Shown here: one piece after another, positions 43,542-55,040 of the stretch | Layout of the letters: each line of letters starts with the position of its first letter | Position numbering within the stretch: position 1 is the stretch's first letter | DNA from: Antedon mediterranea | Taxonomy: Eukaryota > Echinodermata > Crinoidea > Comatulida > Antedonidae | Assembly (NCBI RefSeq): GCF_964355755.1 | Contig: NC_092676.1 | Span: 16,164,288-16,228,287, forward strand | Direction: 5' to 3' | Length of the DNA: 64,000 nucleotides | Notes under the pieces: generated by a model | The model's input: the letters and a program-made list of their open reading frames with translations, nothing else | Told to the model about the DNA's origin: nothing | Databases searched by the model: none | Position numbers and translations under genes: made by a program

Positions 43542-45978
43542 CAGGGGTGGCGCCAGGATCTTCCCGACGCGGGGGCTACATTCCCCGACGAGGGGGCTAT
43601 GCGAGCATCACTAGGCTGGGGGCCAGGGGGCCGCCAAGGGCCCCCGGTGGGGGTCCAGGGGGAGAATCCCCCGGAAGCAACGCGTTCTAGCGTCATTTGA
43701 GGTCATTTTAATCAGATTTAGGGTAGCCATTTTTTCTATTTTTTATAATGCATAAATAAAATACTGCGTGCAAAAAAACGATGCGCGATGTCTGTTTCAA
43801 TCCATATTTTTCAATTCAAAAAATAAAAGTTCAAAGAAAATTTAGAAAAATAGAGTTGGAGGTCCCGGAAATTGGACTTATTATACTTCAAAACATGAAA
43901 CAAAATATATAAGTCCCTATCATGGTTGTGACTGAGCTAAGAAATGTTTGAAAAATAGAGATGTTAGGTCCCGGAAAATGCACTTCTTGTACTTCGAAAT
44001 ATGACCAGCTTTATTGTTGGGGCTGAGCTAAGAAAATGTTTAAAACTAGAGCTGCAGGTCTTTAAAAAATTGCATTTTATACTTTGGAAACATCAGGCCT
44101 AGAGGCTTAAAATACGCAAGAAGCGTAGACCTTTTTCAGTCGGGGAAATAAGTTTATTCCTCCCAAGTGTATGCGTGCGTACCATCTGGACTTCCGAGTG
44201 GTGAGAAATTCATGACATACAGGACATTGCAAATGTAATAACTAGCTATAATAAGATGTTGGCTAAGCGAAAATGGCATGTTTTTTGTTTAGTAATGGAT
44301 GAAAAATTTATTTTAGGTGCCCCACGGTACAGAAGGTTACTTGTAAATTAAAAAATTGGTGAACATACGAACTATAAACATAATTCGTTTTTGCTGTAGT
44401 GTAGCGTACGTCGACGCAGTACACGACGTAACCGTCGGTAAACTTCGCCTGGAAAATAACTACAGTACACATTTTGGTCCCTGGATGGAACATGATATCA
44501 CGCGTCTCGACCCAACGTTGAACGATTCGTACAAAGGGATACCGCCAGACAAGTGCGTACCTAGCTATTGTTTAGTAGTAAGTTAGATCGCTGGCAATAA
44601 TGCATGCATACGGTATTTATAAAGTGCATAATATCACTCTGACGTACTCTCACGGTCAATGAAACGTCGCGGTTTTCTAGGCGCTGAAGCTAGCTACGAA
44701 GTGAACGCGAACGCTTTTTACTGTATATTATATTCCCCGACAAAAAGTACCCGTGTTCCCTTCGGTAACCGTCGGTAAACTAAACATTTTGGTCCCTGGA
44801 TGGAACTTGATATCACGCGTCTCGACCCAACGTTGAACGATTCGTACAAAGGGATACCGCCAGACAAGTGCGTACCTAGCTAATGTTTAGTAGTAAGTTA
44901 GATCGCTGGCAACTATGAATGTGTTATGCGCGATTTGAACGATTTGCGCAATTTGAAATTGCGCAAAAAAAATCCTTGCGCAATTTGAATTGAAACATGT
45001 GTTTCAAATTGCGCAAGCAACGTATTAAATTGCGCAAGTAATCTGCAAATTGCGCAAGGTTTTTCGACAGATTGTGAAATCATGCACACCCATATTTTTA
45101 TAGTAATTTCTAAGAATGATTCAAAATTAAAGATAAATATCGCATTTCCTTATTTAAGTAGTGCAAATATTGTTATAAGTTAGCATACCGTCGAAGAACC
45201 GACGAAGGAAAACGAAGCGGTGGTGTTCCACCAGGCGGGCGCGGCGCGGGCGGCCGGCTATACTACTCTAGCCTAGCTAGGGTCTGGACTACTGATACTG
45301 ACTAGGTTACATGGCCTAGCTTAAACTAATATTAAAAACTTAATTTTTACATTTATTTTGATTTATTTCAAGTTACAGTGATAATATTATTTAATTGTAA
45401 TAATAAATGTTATGTATTTATTATACACATGTTATCTTCGCATTTATTATGTTTTATTTTGAGTTATTTAGTTTTCAATAAATTATTAATATTATAATAC
45501 CGATTGTCTGGTAGAATTTTGTTGCGCAATTTGAAAATTTACAGTTCGTTTTCAAATTGCGCAAAGGTGTCATATTGCGCAAGAACTATCTTGCGCAATT
45601 TACAAATTGTGCAGCGCAATTTAAAATTGCGCAAAGATTTCCTTGCGCAATTTGTAATTGCGCAATTTTAAATTGCGCAAGAATTCTTTGCGCAATTTCA
45701 AATTGCGCAAGGATTTTTTTGCGCAATTTCTAATTGCGCAAAACGTTCAAATCGCGCATAACAAATGCATAAAAGTGCATAATAGCCCTCTGACGTACTC
45801 TCACGGTCAATGGAACGTCGTGGTTTTCTAGGCGCTGAAGCTATATGAAGTGAACGGGAACGTTTTTAACTGTATAAAATTATTATATTCCCCGACAAGT
45901 ACGGGGGGGGGGGGCTAGGTTCCCCGACGAGGGGGCTAGAGCCCCCGTAGCCCCCACCTCCCGCTGGCGCCACCACTG
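43542..45978. mobile_element. hAT-type non-autonomous element, 2437 bp
   Basis: The termini CAGGGGTGGCGCCAG and, inverted, CTGGCGCCACCACTG are followed by C/G-rich subterminal repeats (GGGGGCTA...CCCCGACGAGGGGGCTA). An 8-bp duplication CGGGGAAG (43534-43541 and 45979-45986) and CAG ends fit the hAT superfamily. The interior has a tandem duplication of ~130 bp (about 44470-44600 and 44790-44915). It is interrupted by another palindromic element. No transposase frame. Confidence 0.88.
44922..45763. mobile_element. Palindromic element nested in the hAT element (TTGCGCAA arrays)
   Basis: The ends TGTTATGCGCGATTTGAACG and its exact reverse complement lie at 44922 and 45763, flanked by AATG (44918-44921 and 45764-45767). 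Both subterminal zones are packed with short palindromes of the TTGCGCAATTT...AAATTGCGCAA type (44940-45060 and 45525-45745). The duplicated hAT interior near 44600 shows the unoccupied equivalent. No coding capacity. Confidence 0.85.
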
Positions 45979-45986
45979 CGGGGAAG

Positions 45987-46362
45987 GCTTATTAAAATCC
46001 GAGCTGTTTAGAGAAATACTTCCCCCTCTTCATAAGCCAGCTCGGTCTCTCAGATTCAACCGCTTTCTAGAAGTACCTCATTGTAAAACCAGCAGACTTA
46101 GGTCGTCTCCAGTTCCCACCATGGTGGATATAATTAATAGGCACCACTAGCTCTTTTTTAGATATGTAATAAGTGAATGTTTTAAGGTTTTTTATTCATG
46201 TATGTTTTTAATTTTATGGTACGATATCTAATTTTAATAAGATGTTTCTATTTTTATAGCAATTTTAACTAATTTTTAGTCATTTGTAATACAATTCATT
46301 TCAGTCGATCCTTGACTGTCGTTTTGTAATATATTTTTATATACCGAATAAATAAATAAAAT
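45987..46362 (+). pseudogene. LINE 3' terminus
   Basis: It continues the ORF2 C-terminus (LLKSELFREILPP, SRLRSSPVPTMVDIIN), a stop at about 46148, then a 3' UTR ending in the (ATAA)n tail at 46348-46361. Confidence 0.85.
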
Positions 46363-47500
46363 TACTTACGAAACCTGAAATGAGAATTTGTAAACTCGGA
46401 CTGGGCATGTGCACACCATAAATCACGTCTGGAAGAAGAAAGTTAGATAAAAAAATCTGCTGATAAATTACTAGTCACTTCATTCACGTGAGATTTGATC
46501 TGCCCATGCACATTACACGAACTAATGACGTGACCAAATAGAGCATATCAGGTTATTTTACGTTACACAAATATTATTATTGTTAAATAACAAACAAAAA
46601 TTTATTTCTGCTGATTTTTCTGGTATGAACAAAAAACGCCAAATAATTCTACCAGATGGTTGTTAATACATAAATAAACAAGAAATATTTCTCACAAAAA
46701 ACGCTGCTCGCTTATTGAAAAATATTTTTTATTTCAAATGTTTTTGAATGTGTCATTTTATTGTCACATAATAGTTATTTTACCTGAAAAAAAATGTAAT
46801 TTAAAGCAACAAATACTTAAATTGTCTGTCAGACAATGGTTTGGGGTTTCTTTTCTCTTTTTATATGTGAATAAATATTATTTTTTTGTTACAGAAGTGA
46901 ATACTCAATTTTAGTCACTTTAGTTAATTTTATTGCTAAGGTCAAGTATGGGGGTCACTTCATCACCCTAGATATTTCAAGTGTGAAGTATCCTATTACA
47001 AACACAAACTTTTATGGACTGTTTTGATAATAATTCAATGAATATCTGACAGTGAATATACCAAAAATGCTTGGGATTTGTAATTTTAGCATGACTTGTC
47101 CTAATATACTCTTTTCCCAGACTTTTTTGGGTCTACTGTAGCAGCTGGAATCAATAAATTATAGTGGAGTTTCCATTTTCGCAAAACTGTCGTCCTTAGA
47201 ACTATAACTGCTGCTTGCTTTAGCTTTTGATTGAGTAGTCCTAATGGGACGTAGCGGGCTAGAGCAGCAGCGTGAAAAGCCAGGGTAATAATAACAAACA
47301 AGGAGTACTGTGCCAAAGAAGACATAATAGGTCTACTGGTATATTTTGTTTACTGTAACTTAAATGGACTAGTGGACAAGTAAATAGAAGGTCATGTAGG
47401 TTAGCTCCGCCAAAATTGAATCAAAATCACTATTCCTGAACCATTGTCATCCGATCGCCGTGAAATAATCGACTTAAGATTCAACATATTACAATATTAT
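46363..47500. other. Interval with one possible small secreted-protein frame, otherwise non-coding
   Basis: AT-rich sequence with no recognised repeat. The only frame with features is 47101-47325 on the minus strand (74 codons): Met, then a hydrophobic stretch (LFVIITLAFHAAALA) that could be a signal peptide, and a C-terminal KKSGKR (dibasic with preceding Gly). No homology recognised; chance is quite possible. Confidence 0.3.
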
Positions 47501-47505
47501 AGGAA

Positions 47506-48360
47506 ATGGCAGCCCGATCAACTCGTAAATCTAACTTACGTTTAACATTTGACCAAGCTGTTTCTGAAAGCCCTCCTACTGCATCTACTATCGATCCAGG
47601 TGAGGGCTTAACTGACCTTCGGCAGGAAATTCAAAAGCTCGCAGGAGAAATGCGAGGTAGGCTTGACGTACTACTTAAAAATCAAGATACATTATTACGA
47701 AGGATGGATAAGATGGAATCTATTCAAAAAGATATTGACAAATCTGTAGCTTATACTGCAGAATAAGTAAGTGATCTAAAAAAAAAAATGTTGATCTGAC
47801 AAATAAATAGCAAATATTTCAACAGCAATGGATAATACTCTACAGTCATTACAACGTCTGGAGACACAAATCGTAAGTCTTTAACGTCATTCCCGTGGGT
47901 TTAACCTTAGATTTGGTGGTATTACAGAAGAAAAGGGTGAACAACCCCTGAAAAAATTCAAGATCTCATAACCAACAAACTAGGCTATCCCGACGCTGAC
48001 ATTGAGGCGGCTCACCGTACCGGAAAACCACCCAAAACATCAGCTGACAAACCGCGACATATAATCGGTCGTTTTGTCTACAGGTCAGATCGACGTATCG
48101 TGTTAAAGCGCACTTAAACTCAACTCAAGGAATGTGACACGTTCGTAATTGAGGACTTACCTGCTGCAGATATTGCCAAAAAGAAATCATACAGAAAAAT
48201 AATGCAGAAAGCATATAACGAAGGTAAGAAACCAGTTTTTTTCGGAACGGAAATCTGTATATAAATGGAAGGTTGTATGGCCGAATTACACAACTTTGAA
48301 TCATACTTCCTACAGGGAGTAATATTGGAGCGTTTATTATTGAGCTTTTCCCCAAATATA
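47506..48360 (+). pseudogene. L1-like LINE ORF1 remnant
   Basis: 47506-47766 is an ORF1-type N-terminus with a coiled coil (LRQEIQKLAGEMRGRLDVLL). Beyond a stop, the shifted frames read FNLRFGGI, then DADIEAAHRTGKPPK, RHIIGRFVYRSDRR and IEDLPAADIAKKKSY. This is the RRM-like and C-terminal domain pattern of L1/Tx1 ORF1 RNA-binding proteins. Multiple stops and frameshifts are present. Confidence 0.75.
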
Positions 48361-48829
48361 TTTTGTTGACTAACTAACTATAGGCCTAATATAAACTTTT
48401 AATATTTTTGCTGTTTTCGTTCCGGTACATGCCGATCATGATTTACGTTCATAACAGTGTTCTCATCATGAAGACAGAAAACAACTACAGAATTTGCATA
48501 ATTATATGCACATGTGTTATTTTTGAATACCTTACTATGTATGTTTAACATGTTCTCATTGTCGGTCGGTTTTACCGAGCGGCGTTAACTTGTTCCTTCT
48601 TTTTGGTCGTTTATTTTATGCAGTGTACTGGTATCATTTTATTATTTGTAGGTATAAAATCATTAACACTTGGGTATTTATATTTTTGGAATTGACTATA
48701 TTATTATGTTATCATGTGATATGGTTTGTTCAGAGCAACTCATAATACAAAGAGCAACCCACCAGTTACTAATACTGTTACGAATTAAGTTTCAGAAATA
48801 CCAATAATTGAAATCGACTAAATGAACTC

Positions 48830-49513
48830 AAATGTGATGTGTTTGAGTCTATTGCAAATTTTGTAGGAAACTTTGATCTAGATCCTGACCAAAATTTCTA
48901 CAAAAACTGCACAAACGTTTCTAATTATTTTCTTTGTAATCAATTTGCATGTAAATTTAACACAGTAGATACTCAAACAAGTTTTTCTAGTATCCACTTT
49001 AATGCAATAAGTCTCGTAAAAAATTTAGATGCTATCATCTTTTCAATCAAATCTTACTAAATTAACATTGCTCCAAAAAAGAATAATACGTATCATAATT
49101 TCAAAATCTTCTTTTACAGCTTATACCGGTCCTCTATTTAAGAAACTTAATATAATGACACAAAGATATAAAATGTTTTGCCTCATTCGTTCCAAAACAT
49201 ACAAAATGTAAATAGTTTTAAAAAGATTGCAAAATATTATTTATTATCAAACAATACTTAGCGGCCTTATGTGTGTTTTTTTGTTAATATATTTACCTTT
49301 AGCAATATTGAAAATGTATTAATATGATTTATACTGCAATTAAAATGTACCGCTTTACGTTTTATTGTTATTTTCATTTCCATGTCTTATATATGTTTTG
49401 TTTGCCTTTGAATGTTTTGTTTTGGCGTCCCTGACACAAGCTTTTGCTTTTTTGGTGACGCCACCATTTTGGAAATAAATGTTGATTTTGATTGATTGAT
49501 TGATTGATTGATA
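48830..49513 (+). mobile_element. Internally deleted LINE with (TTGA)n tail
   Basis: 48839-49040 encodes the lead-in to the endonuclease (SSIHFNAISLVKNLDAI). It joins, without any RT, to the C-terminal segment (LTLLQKRIIRIIISKSSF, TGPLFKKLNIM). A 3' UTR and a TTGA/GATT repeat tail (49482-49512) follow. The two frames overlap at the joint, indicating a simple large deletion. Confidence 0.75.
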
Positions 49514-50173
49514 GTCCTGTTTACTGGTGCCTGGGATTTATTTATTATTATAACATAAAGTCTTGGGTTTAAATATCACTGAGCTGGTAGTTGGATTTCA
49601 GTAAAGAATTCGATTCAGCCGAGGTAGGTGTATCATTTATTTAAAGTTATACCAGTAGATCAGGGTAAGTTGTAAATAATGTGGAATTGTTCTATATATT
49701 TTTTATCGTTGTTACGATGCGTAATAATGCTATTTTGCCAAAACAGCTACGAAACTGAACGAAAGTGCCAAAAAACAGGATAAACTCAATATAAACTGTA
49801 CCACTGACAATGATGATACTGAGTGTTTTTACCAACTTTTACATCCAATCATCTACAATAAAATGATTGAAAATAATTTAAATAGATGGTATATGATTAG
49901 ACATTTACCGTATAAATTTATCTTTTGCGATCATGTTATTTTTGTCGGTGTCTTTTATTATCGATTTTATTTTAAAATATCATTAAATTTAACATTTAAA
50001 AAATGAATGTAAAGAAAGCGTTACGTGGAAATGTTGCGTTGTGTTTCCAGTATACCTTTCGGCATAATACTGTACCGTACTCAGAAAAGAAAATTTAAAT
50101 ATTCCACCCTTAAAGTATGGATGTAGATATTGGTAGGGCCTATATGATTTTTTAAAATAAATATTGCAGCAGT
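49514..50173. other. Upstream region of the first intact deiodinase gene
   Basis: No other gene recognised. TTGCAG ends four bases before the ATG at 50174, so part of this interval may be a 5'-UTR intron. The core promoter cannot be placed with confidence. Confidence 0.4.
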
Positions 50174-52575
50174 ATGGAGGACCTCGGCTGGGACGCCGAG
50201 TTGACAATTAAGATTTTAAGACGACAGAAAGAACTTATGTTTGCATCTGAAACATTGAAATCTTGTGAAGAACGTTTAGATTTCAAAGAAAGTGACGTGC
50301 TAGTGCATTATCAGGTAATCATTTAATAAAAGCCTAACCAAAATGTTTCCTTTCCTTGCATTACTGATGAAGACGAGACAGTCTCGAGTTTGTAACTTTA
50401 TTCCAGTTTGGAAAAATGGTGTACCACACAATTTAATATTATTATTATCTGTTTATTCACCTTTCAAAACCCTTGCAATTTCGTGAACCCACCATTTCGT
50501 TTTATCTGATTTCTAACCATAGGAAATAAAGAAAGAGGTTGATAATCAGGTACTGAGTGAATTGGGCATTAAGGTACCGTCTGATTTTTCTGGTATTATG
50601 CCTTATGTTGACGCAAACTTTTCCAATAACCAAGAGGTGTGTACAGCGTGATCGTTTTATTTTATCCACATATATGTCTTGTTTAAACGTGTTAATCATC
50701 ACAGTTAATGATATCAGCATTAATTCACATTGCTACCATGCATACTTCCTAATATACGCATTGTTCACGTAATTTATTATAATTTAATTTAATTAATAAA
50801 TTATTTAAAATATATGAAATAATAGTCTGATATCTGATTTTAGGTTAAAGAAGTATTGAGGTACAGGAATTACACAGAACTTGGTAAAGATGTTTTAACA
50901 GTTGGAGGAACATACCCAGATGTTGACTTGTTTTCAGTTGAAACACATGACAAATACCCGCTTTCAAGCCTTCATCTTCACAAGGAACGCCCTTTTCTCA
51001 TCGTTACATCATCAGCATCCTGACCTCCGTTTCAGGTGCAGTGTTTGTAATTTTGCGGCTTACAGGATTAAGTGGGCGTTTATTCATAAATATAATTTGA
51101 AGAGAAGTTGTAATTTTTTATATTTTCTGAAACAGTCTTTTTGTTTTGGCAGTATGTACACGATCGACTGCATAATTGTTATTCTATTTTATTAAGTTTA
51201 AAGTTCAAGTACCACTTTTATTGAAATATAAGAGATATGAACTGTTTCAATGAGATGAAAATAAACTTTAAAAAAATGAGTTGGTCTCTAATGGGTGAAT
51301 AAAAATAATATTAGCCTATCTAATACTTTTCTTTATTTATTAAGAGAATTCATAAGAACAAAATGTGATCAGCCTGAACGTCTAAGCTGGATTTAACTTT
51401 AAACTGCTGATAGTACAAAATGATAATTTTTTTTTTAACGTATGCCGCTCTATCGTTTTAACGTTTGCAAAATGTAACTTTCTTCTGTTTGTATATCTAT
51501 AGGCAATCGGGAAAGGTGGTGGTCTTTCTAGATTGTTCGATGACTATAAAGATAAGGTAGATTTCTTGTGTATATACCAATCAGAAGCACATCCTACGGA
51601 GCAATGGAGCTTAGGCCCTGTACACAACAGTATTTCACAACATACTACGATAGATGAACGAAAACAAGCTGCTATGTATGTTGGATATTTTTCATGTTCT
51701 GTATTGTGCATACTTAACAATTATTTTATCTTTTCCATTTTTACGTGTCACCTCTACTGTAAGTGAACCTACTGATAAACCGATTGACTGAACACACAAC
51801 TGACACTAAACAACTAAGCATGACTGCCACTGAACCAAACTACCTCTGACTAACTAAATATGGAAGATTAACAGTAAACGTAACTAACAGACAATACATT
51901 CAAATAATACTACTAAACCAACAGCGACTGACATTAAACTAGGTCTAACCGTGACTGACACTACGCATAATACAGTGACTGTAAGCTAGGTCAAAAGTGA
52001 CTGACATTAAACTAGGTCAAAAGTGACTGACATTAAACTAGGCCTAACAGTGACTTACACTAAACTGGCCAAACAGTATTCTGAGAATAAACTCCAAATG
52101 ACCATAAATCGAATTGACATACACCTTGATCATCGTCGACACAGCAGTTAAATTTTAATAAAATATCATTGATTTTTTCTTTGAATAAAGGAATTTGATG
52201 ATTTTTTTCCTCTTTTGTGGCGTTCACCACTACTTTTATTCATATTAACTTCAAAAAGATAAATACATAATTTCAATGTATCTGATATCATATTCATTGT
52301 TATTTTTATATATCTATAGGAACTTGATCAAAGTTGATGAACAACATTACTCAGTTTTTACAAGTGATCCCTTCTCTAATACACAACTTCGTCTGGTGTG
52401 TGATAATATGGATAATCAATTCAAATATACATTCAATGCTCATCCAGATAGAATATACCTGATACAAGGAAAGAAGTTAATGTATATTGGTAGAAACATA
52501 ATATCACAAATGAAAGAACCAATGAAATTAATGACAGACGAAGCCCACCAGATACTTGAACAGATTTTCAAATAA
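50174..52575 (+). CDS. Iodothyronine deiodinase-like selenoprotein (copy A), five coding exons, 291 aa with Sec145
   Basis: Exons: 50174-50314, 50523-50636, 50844-51035, 51503-51675, 52320-52575, all with GT-AG borders; the frame is kept throughout (phases 0,0,0,2). The in-frame TGA at 51021-51023 lies in SSAS-Sec-PPF, the deiodinase active-site context. Downstream are IYQSEAHPTEQW (family Glu-Ala-His), ISQHTTIDERKQAA and LVCDNMDNQF...PDRIYLIQGKKLMYIGRN. All are hallmarks of the thioredoxin-fold deiodinases, which remove iodine from thyroid hormones or related iodotyrosyl compounds. A SECIS lies ~300 bp after the TAA and AATAAA at 52956-52961. The usual N-terminal membrane anchor is not seen in these exons. 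A tandem paralogue with the same exon lengths lies 3.5 kb downstream. Substrate and direction of deiodination cannot be inferred. Confidence 0.93.
51923..52070 (+). repeat. Minisatellite in intron 4 of deiodinase A
   Basis: Units of about 26-30 bp of the form 'gtgactgacattaaactagg' repeat five or so times. The matching intron of copy B has only a degenerate ACTGAC/AAACC-rich stretch. Confidence 0.7.
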
Positions 52576-52865
52576 GCTATCTTAATTGATTTCATATTTA
52601 ATATAATGAATATTTCATATTAACTTGTGGGGTTATGTCTAATGTTTTAGTTTTAAAGATTGTATAAAAAATGTTGTAAGCATCAGAAATCTTTCCAATA
52701 CAAATGTGATGTTGCAATGAGTGACTCGGTGCTGTCTAATAATTTCATTGCATTGTATATTGGTAATTACTATCTATTTAATTGGCGCATGCAAATATTC
52801 GGGGTTTAAATGTAAAATATTGTATTATACATTAGTATGTTCCAAACATAACAATAGCGTAAAAG

Positions 52866-52925
52866 AACATTATGATGACGATTATGAAACTGTATTATTT
52901 TACAACTTAACCGTTTGATGTTTAT
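52866..52925 (+). promoter_or_regulatory. SECIS element (form II) of deiodinase A
   Basis: The quartet ATGA (52872-52875) faces TGAT (52916-52919), giving the tandem G.A core. The helix strand ACGATTA pairs with TAACCGT (one A.C mismatch). An unpaired AAA lies 11 bases above the quartet. A short TGTA/TACA mini-helix caps the structure. It directs Sec insertion at the TGA at 51021. Confidence 0.85.
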
Positions 52926-52955
52926 TGTCTTGATGCGCTATTGTTCTATTTTTAA

Positions 52956-52961
52956 AATAAA
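52956..52961 (+). terminator. Poly(A) signal of deiodinase A
   Basis: AATAAA 30-odd bases after the SECIS, at the same relative place as in copies at 266, 29468 and 59878. Confidence 0.75.
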
Positions 52962-53529
52962 TGTTTACTCAATTATTTAATCTAAACAACCATGTGCATG
53001 TTCATTTATGCTTTTCACACATTTATTTATTACAGTAATTTAATGATCATAGGAATGAATACTGAATCAAGCATGATGATGCTTTGTAGGTACCAATAAT
53101 GAGTCGATGCTTGGGTGGTTTAATGAGGATGATTGTTTTAGAAAGTTTAGTACTACTGTATACATTATAACACATCCGAGTGTATCCTTGTCTTTTGATT
53201 GGTTAATTTCGCATCACGTGCCGTTCAGTATTTAGGTCTATTGCACGGTAAAGTTCTATTCAACGGTTCTATTACACAACAACAGTGGGAACCCTATCAG
53301 TAACAGAATGGATTAAAAATATATGAAACAATTGAATAAGTGATATCAAAATATTATATGGAACGCAAGAGTCTGGTGGCTGCAATGTACGTCATCTATA
53401 ACTTCTACTCCGTGTCCAAAATGGGATCATTTCGTCTTGCCTCCAGCCTATCCTTCGACATTAATTTAAGATTGAGATGGCGGATTGATTTAGTTTTCTA
53501 TAAAGCGATGTGTTACAAAACAGATAATA

Positions 53530-53890
53530 AATACTGTGTATTAGTTAAATATCCGCAATTCCACCTTGTCGTGAGCGAGCATCTTCCATCCACTAATAAT
53601 ATGTCTTACAGTTTCAGTAGAGTCTCCACACAATCTACATAACGGTGTTTCTAATCTATATTGTATTTTTATCGCATTCGTTCTTAAAGCTTGTTTTTGA
53701 GCAGCTAGTATCAATCCTTCTATCTCCTTCTTCAAAAAACCATTCCTAAGCCATCTCCAAGAATATCCATGTAGGGCTTTCTCTTTCCAGCCCTTGGTTT
53801 TCTCCTCTTGCCACCTCTTCTGCTAATCTATAAGATTTCCTTTTTCGTCTAACACCTTCTCATTTAAAGCAAATTGCAGCATCCTCTGTA
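53530..53890 (-). pseudogene. LINE C-terminal fragment
   Basis: Minus-strand codons read MLQFALNEKVLDEKGN, KEKALHGYSW and, in frame 53541-53735, EIEGLILAAQKQALRTNAIK and CRLCGDSTETVRHIISG. This is the well-known end of RTE/CR1-like ORF2. Internal stops are present. Confidence 0.75.
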
Positions 53891-54010
53891 GTATTTTTAC
53901 TCTACTCACTATGTCGGTCGGAGGGTCGGATGGTTGGTCGGTCGGTTAGTTGGTCGGTAACTAACTCAAATTTGAGCACGCGACTGCAGCCATGTATATG
54001 GCCTTGTTAT
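53891..54010. repeat. GGTCGGTC-tract dispersed repeat, third copy
   Basis: Matches 5820-5912 ('ctcactatgtcggtcgg' and 'gagcacgcgactgca...tatggccttgtt') and, less fully, 26955-27045. Confidence 0.65.
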
Positions 54011-54769
54011 CAGAAGGGTATATTTTAAAAGGGTTAATTAACGACTCCCACTGTGCTTCTTTGCTGTTGAAAAATAAGTTGGGTTATTAACAATTATCAA
54101 TGCGTATTTATATTTTGTCGTCAGTCGTTAGTTGTTCTAGTGTAAAGAGGGAATTTAATCTGGAATCAGGAGACTTAAGTTCCGAACCAATAGTGTGTAT
54201 TTTTATTGCGTACAGTATGTACTATTTTTTGATGTTGAGTCTTATGTTTGTAAGGCCTACAAAATAAAATTAGCCTTATTTCAATTAACAAAAATTTATT
54301 GAAATCATAAAAAATAAATAAAACAAAATAGAGAATACAAGGAACCAAAAACAATGTTAATAATAATTAGAACAGATTACAAAATATCGACGCCAGTCTT
54401 CCTTTTATTTTTAGCGTTGATTTTCAATTGTAAAAGAAATAACACAAGGATCTTTATCAATAGGCCTATTTGTCAAATAAATATAATACACATAGTTAAA
54501 CTATACATGCTTTTACACAAACCTTTAATCGCTTTTTAAAATACTTTATTATATTGTTTTATTTTTAAAAGATTTCTAAAGACAAAAAACAACACAAACG
54601 CATAACAATTGTTATAAGCAAGCAATAACTATGCAAATAATAATTTAAAAAAATATATCGCATACATTTACTTTACCATATTGTAAACACATGCATTTCA
54701 ATTTCAAAATGTTATTTATATTAAGTTACACTCTAATAATAAAATTTCATAGTCTCACTGTTCATGTTA
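54011..54769. other. Non-coding AT-rich interval
   Basis: No recognised gene or repeat. Short open frames have no known motif. Confidence 0.4.
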
Positions 54770-55040
54770 TAATAGGAGTGAGTGAGTGCCATGGTTCTGG
54801 TGGTAGAAAGAGTCTTCTCGGATAAGGACTATAAACCGTAGGTCCAGTGTACACATCTAGTTCGTGTGCACTTTAAAGAACCTAGTACATCTTTCGAGAC
54901 GAGTAGGGGGTTACCCCGGTGTATTAGTACATCACGCCACTGATCACCAACTGGGCCCTCTGGGAGACCAGTCCTTGACTGAAGAGGTTACCCAGTATAA
55001 ATATATATTTCAATCAATCAATCAATCAATCAATTTCAAT
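54770..55040 (+). mobile_element. SINE-like element with (CAAT)n tail
   Basis: The body is related to the 'gataaggact...ggtccagtgtacacatc' segment of 3590-5560 and 26640-26730. It continues through a GAGTAGGGGGTTACCCCGGTGT block and ends in a CAAT microsatellite (55013-55035). This is the layout of a short retroposon with a simple-repeat tail. Confidence 0.6.

Larger units (their letters stand above)
37623..46362 (+). mobile_element. LINE interrupted by four later insertions
   Basis: The LINE pieces are 37623-37673, 38610-39152, 40904-41605, 43374-43541 and 45987-46362, about 1.84 kb in total. They read continuously when the insertions and one copy of each duplication are ignored: linker (LSKVETASEIN), RT fingers (DLRPISLT), palm (DFTKAFDRVDHNV), GVPQGTLLGPVLF, YVDDLTFG, DHMTLLGV, YIRPILEYAAPVW, then the C-terminal part and 3' UTR. 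The 3' UTR ends in AATAAATAAATAAA. The element is 5'-truncated. It has stops and frameshifts (for example near 40990 and 41310). Confidence 0.9.

Noticed and set aside
43439-43700. Gly/Pro-rich overlapping frames near 43.5-43.7 kb as a collagen-like gene
   Set aside because: They arise from the GC-rich terminal region of the hAT element, in both strands and several frames.
51021-51023. TGA as a true stop ending a truncated protein in deiodinase A (likewise 58196-58198 in B)
   Set aside because: Frame, splice phases and family motifs continue past it in both copies, the context is the deiodinase Sec site, and a SECIS lies in each 3' UTR.
50902-51195. 97-codon frame over deiodinase exon 3 as a separate gene
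   Set aside because: Out of frame with exon 3 and crosses its donor site.
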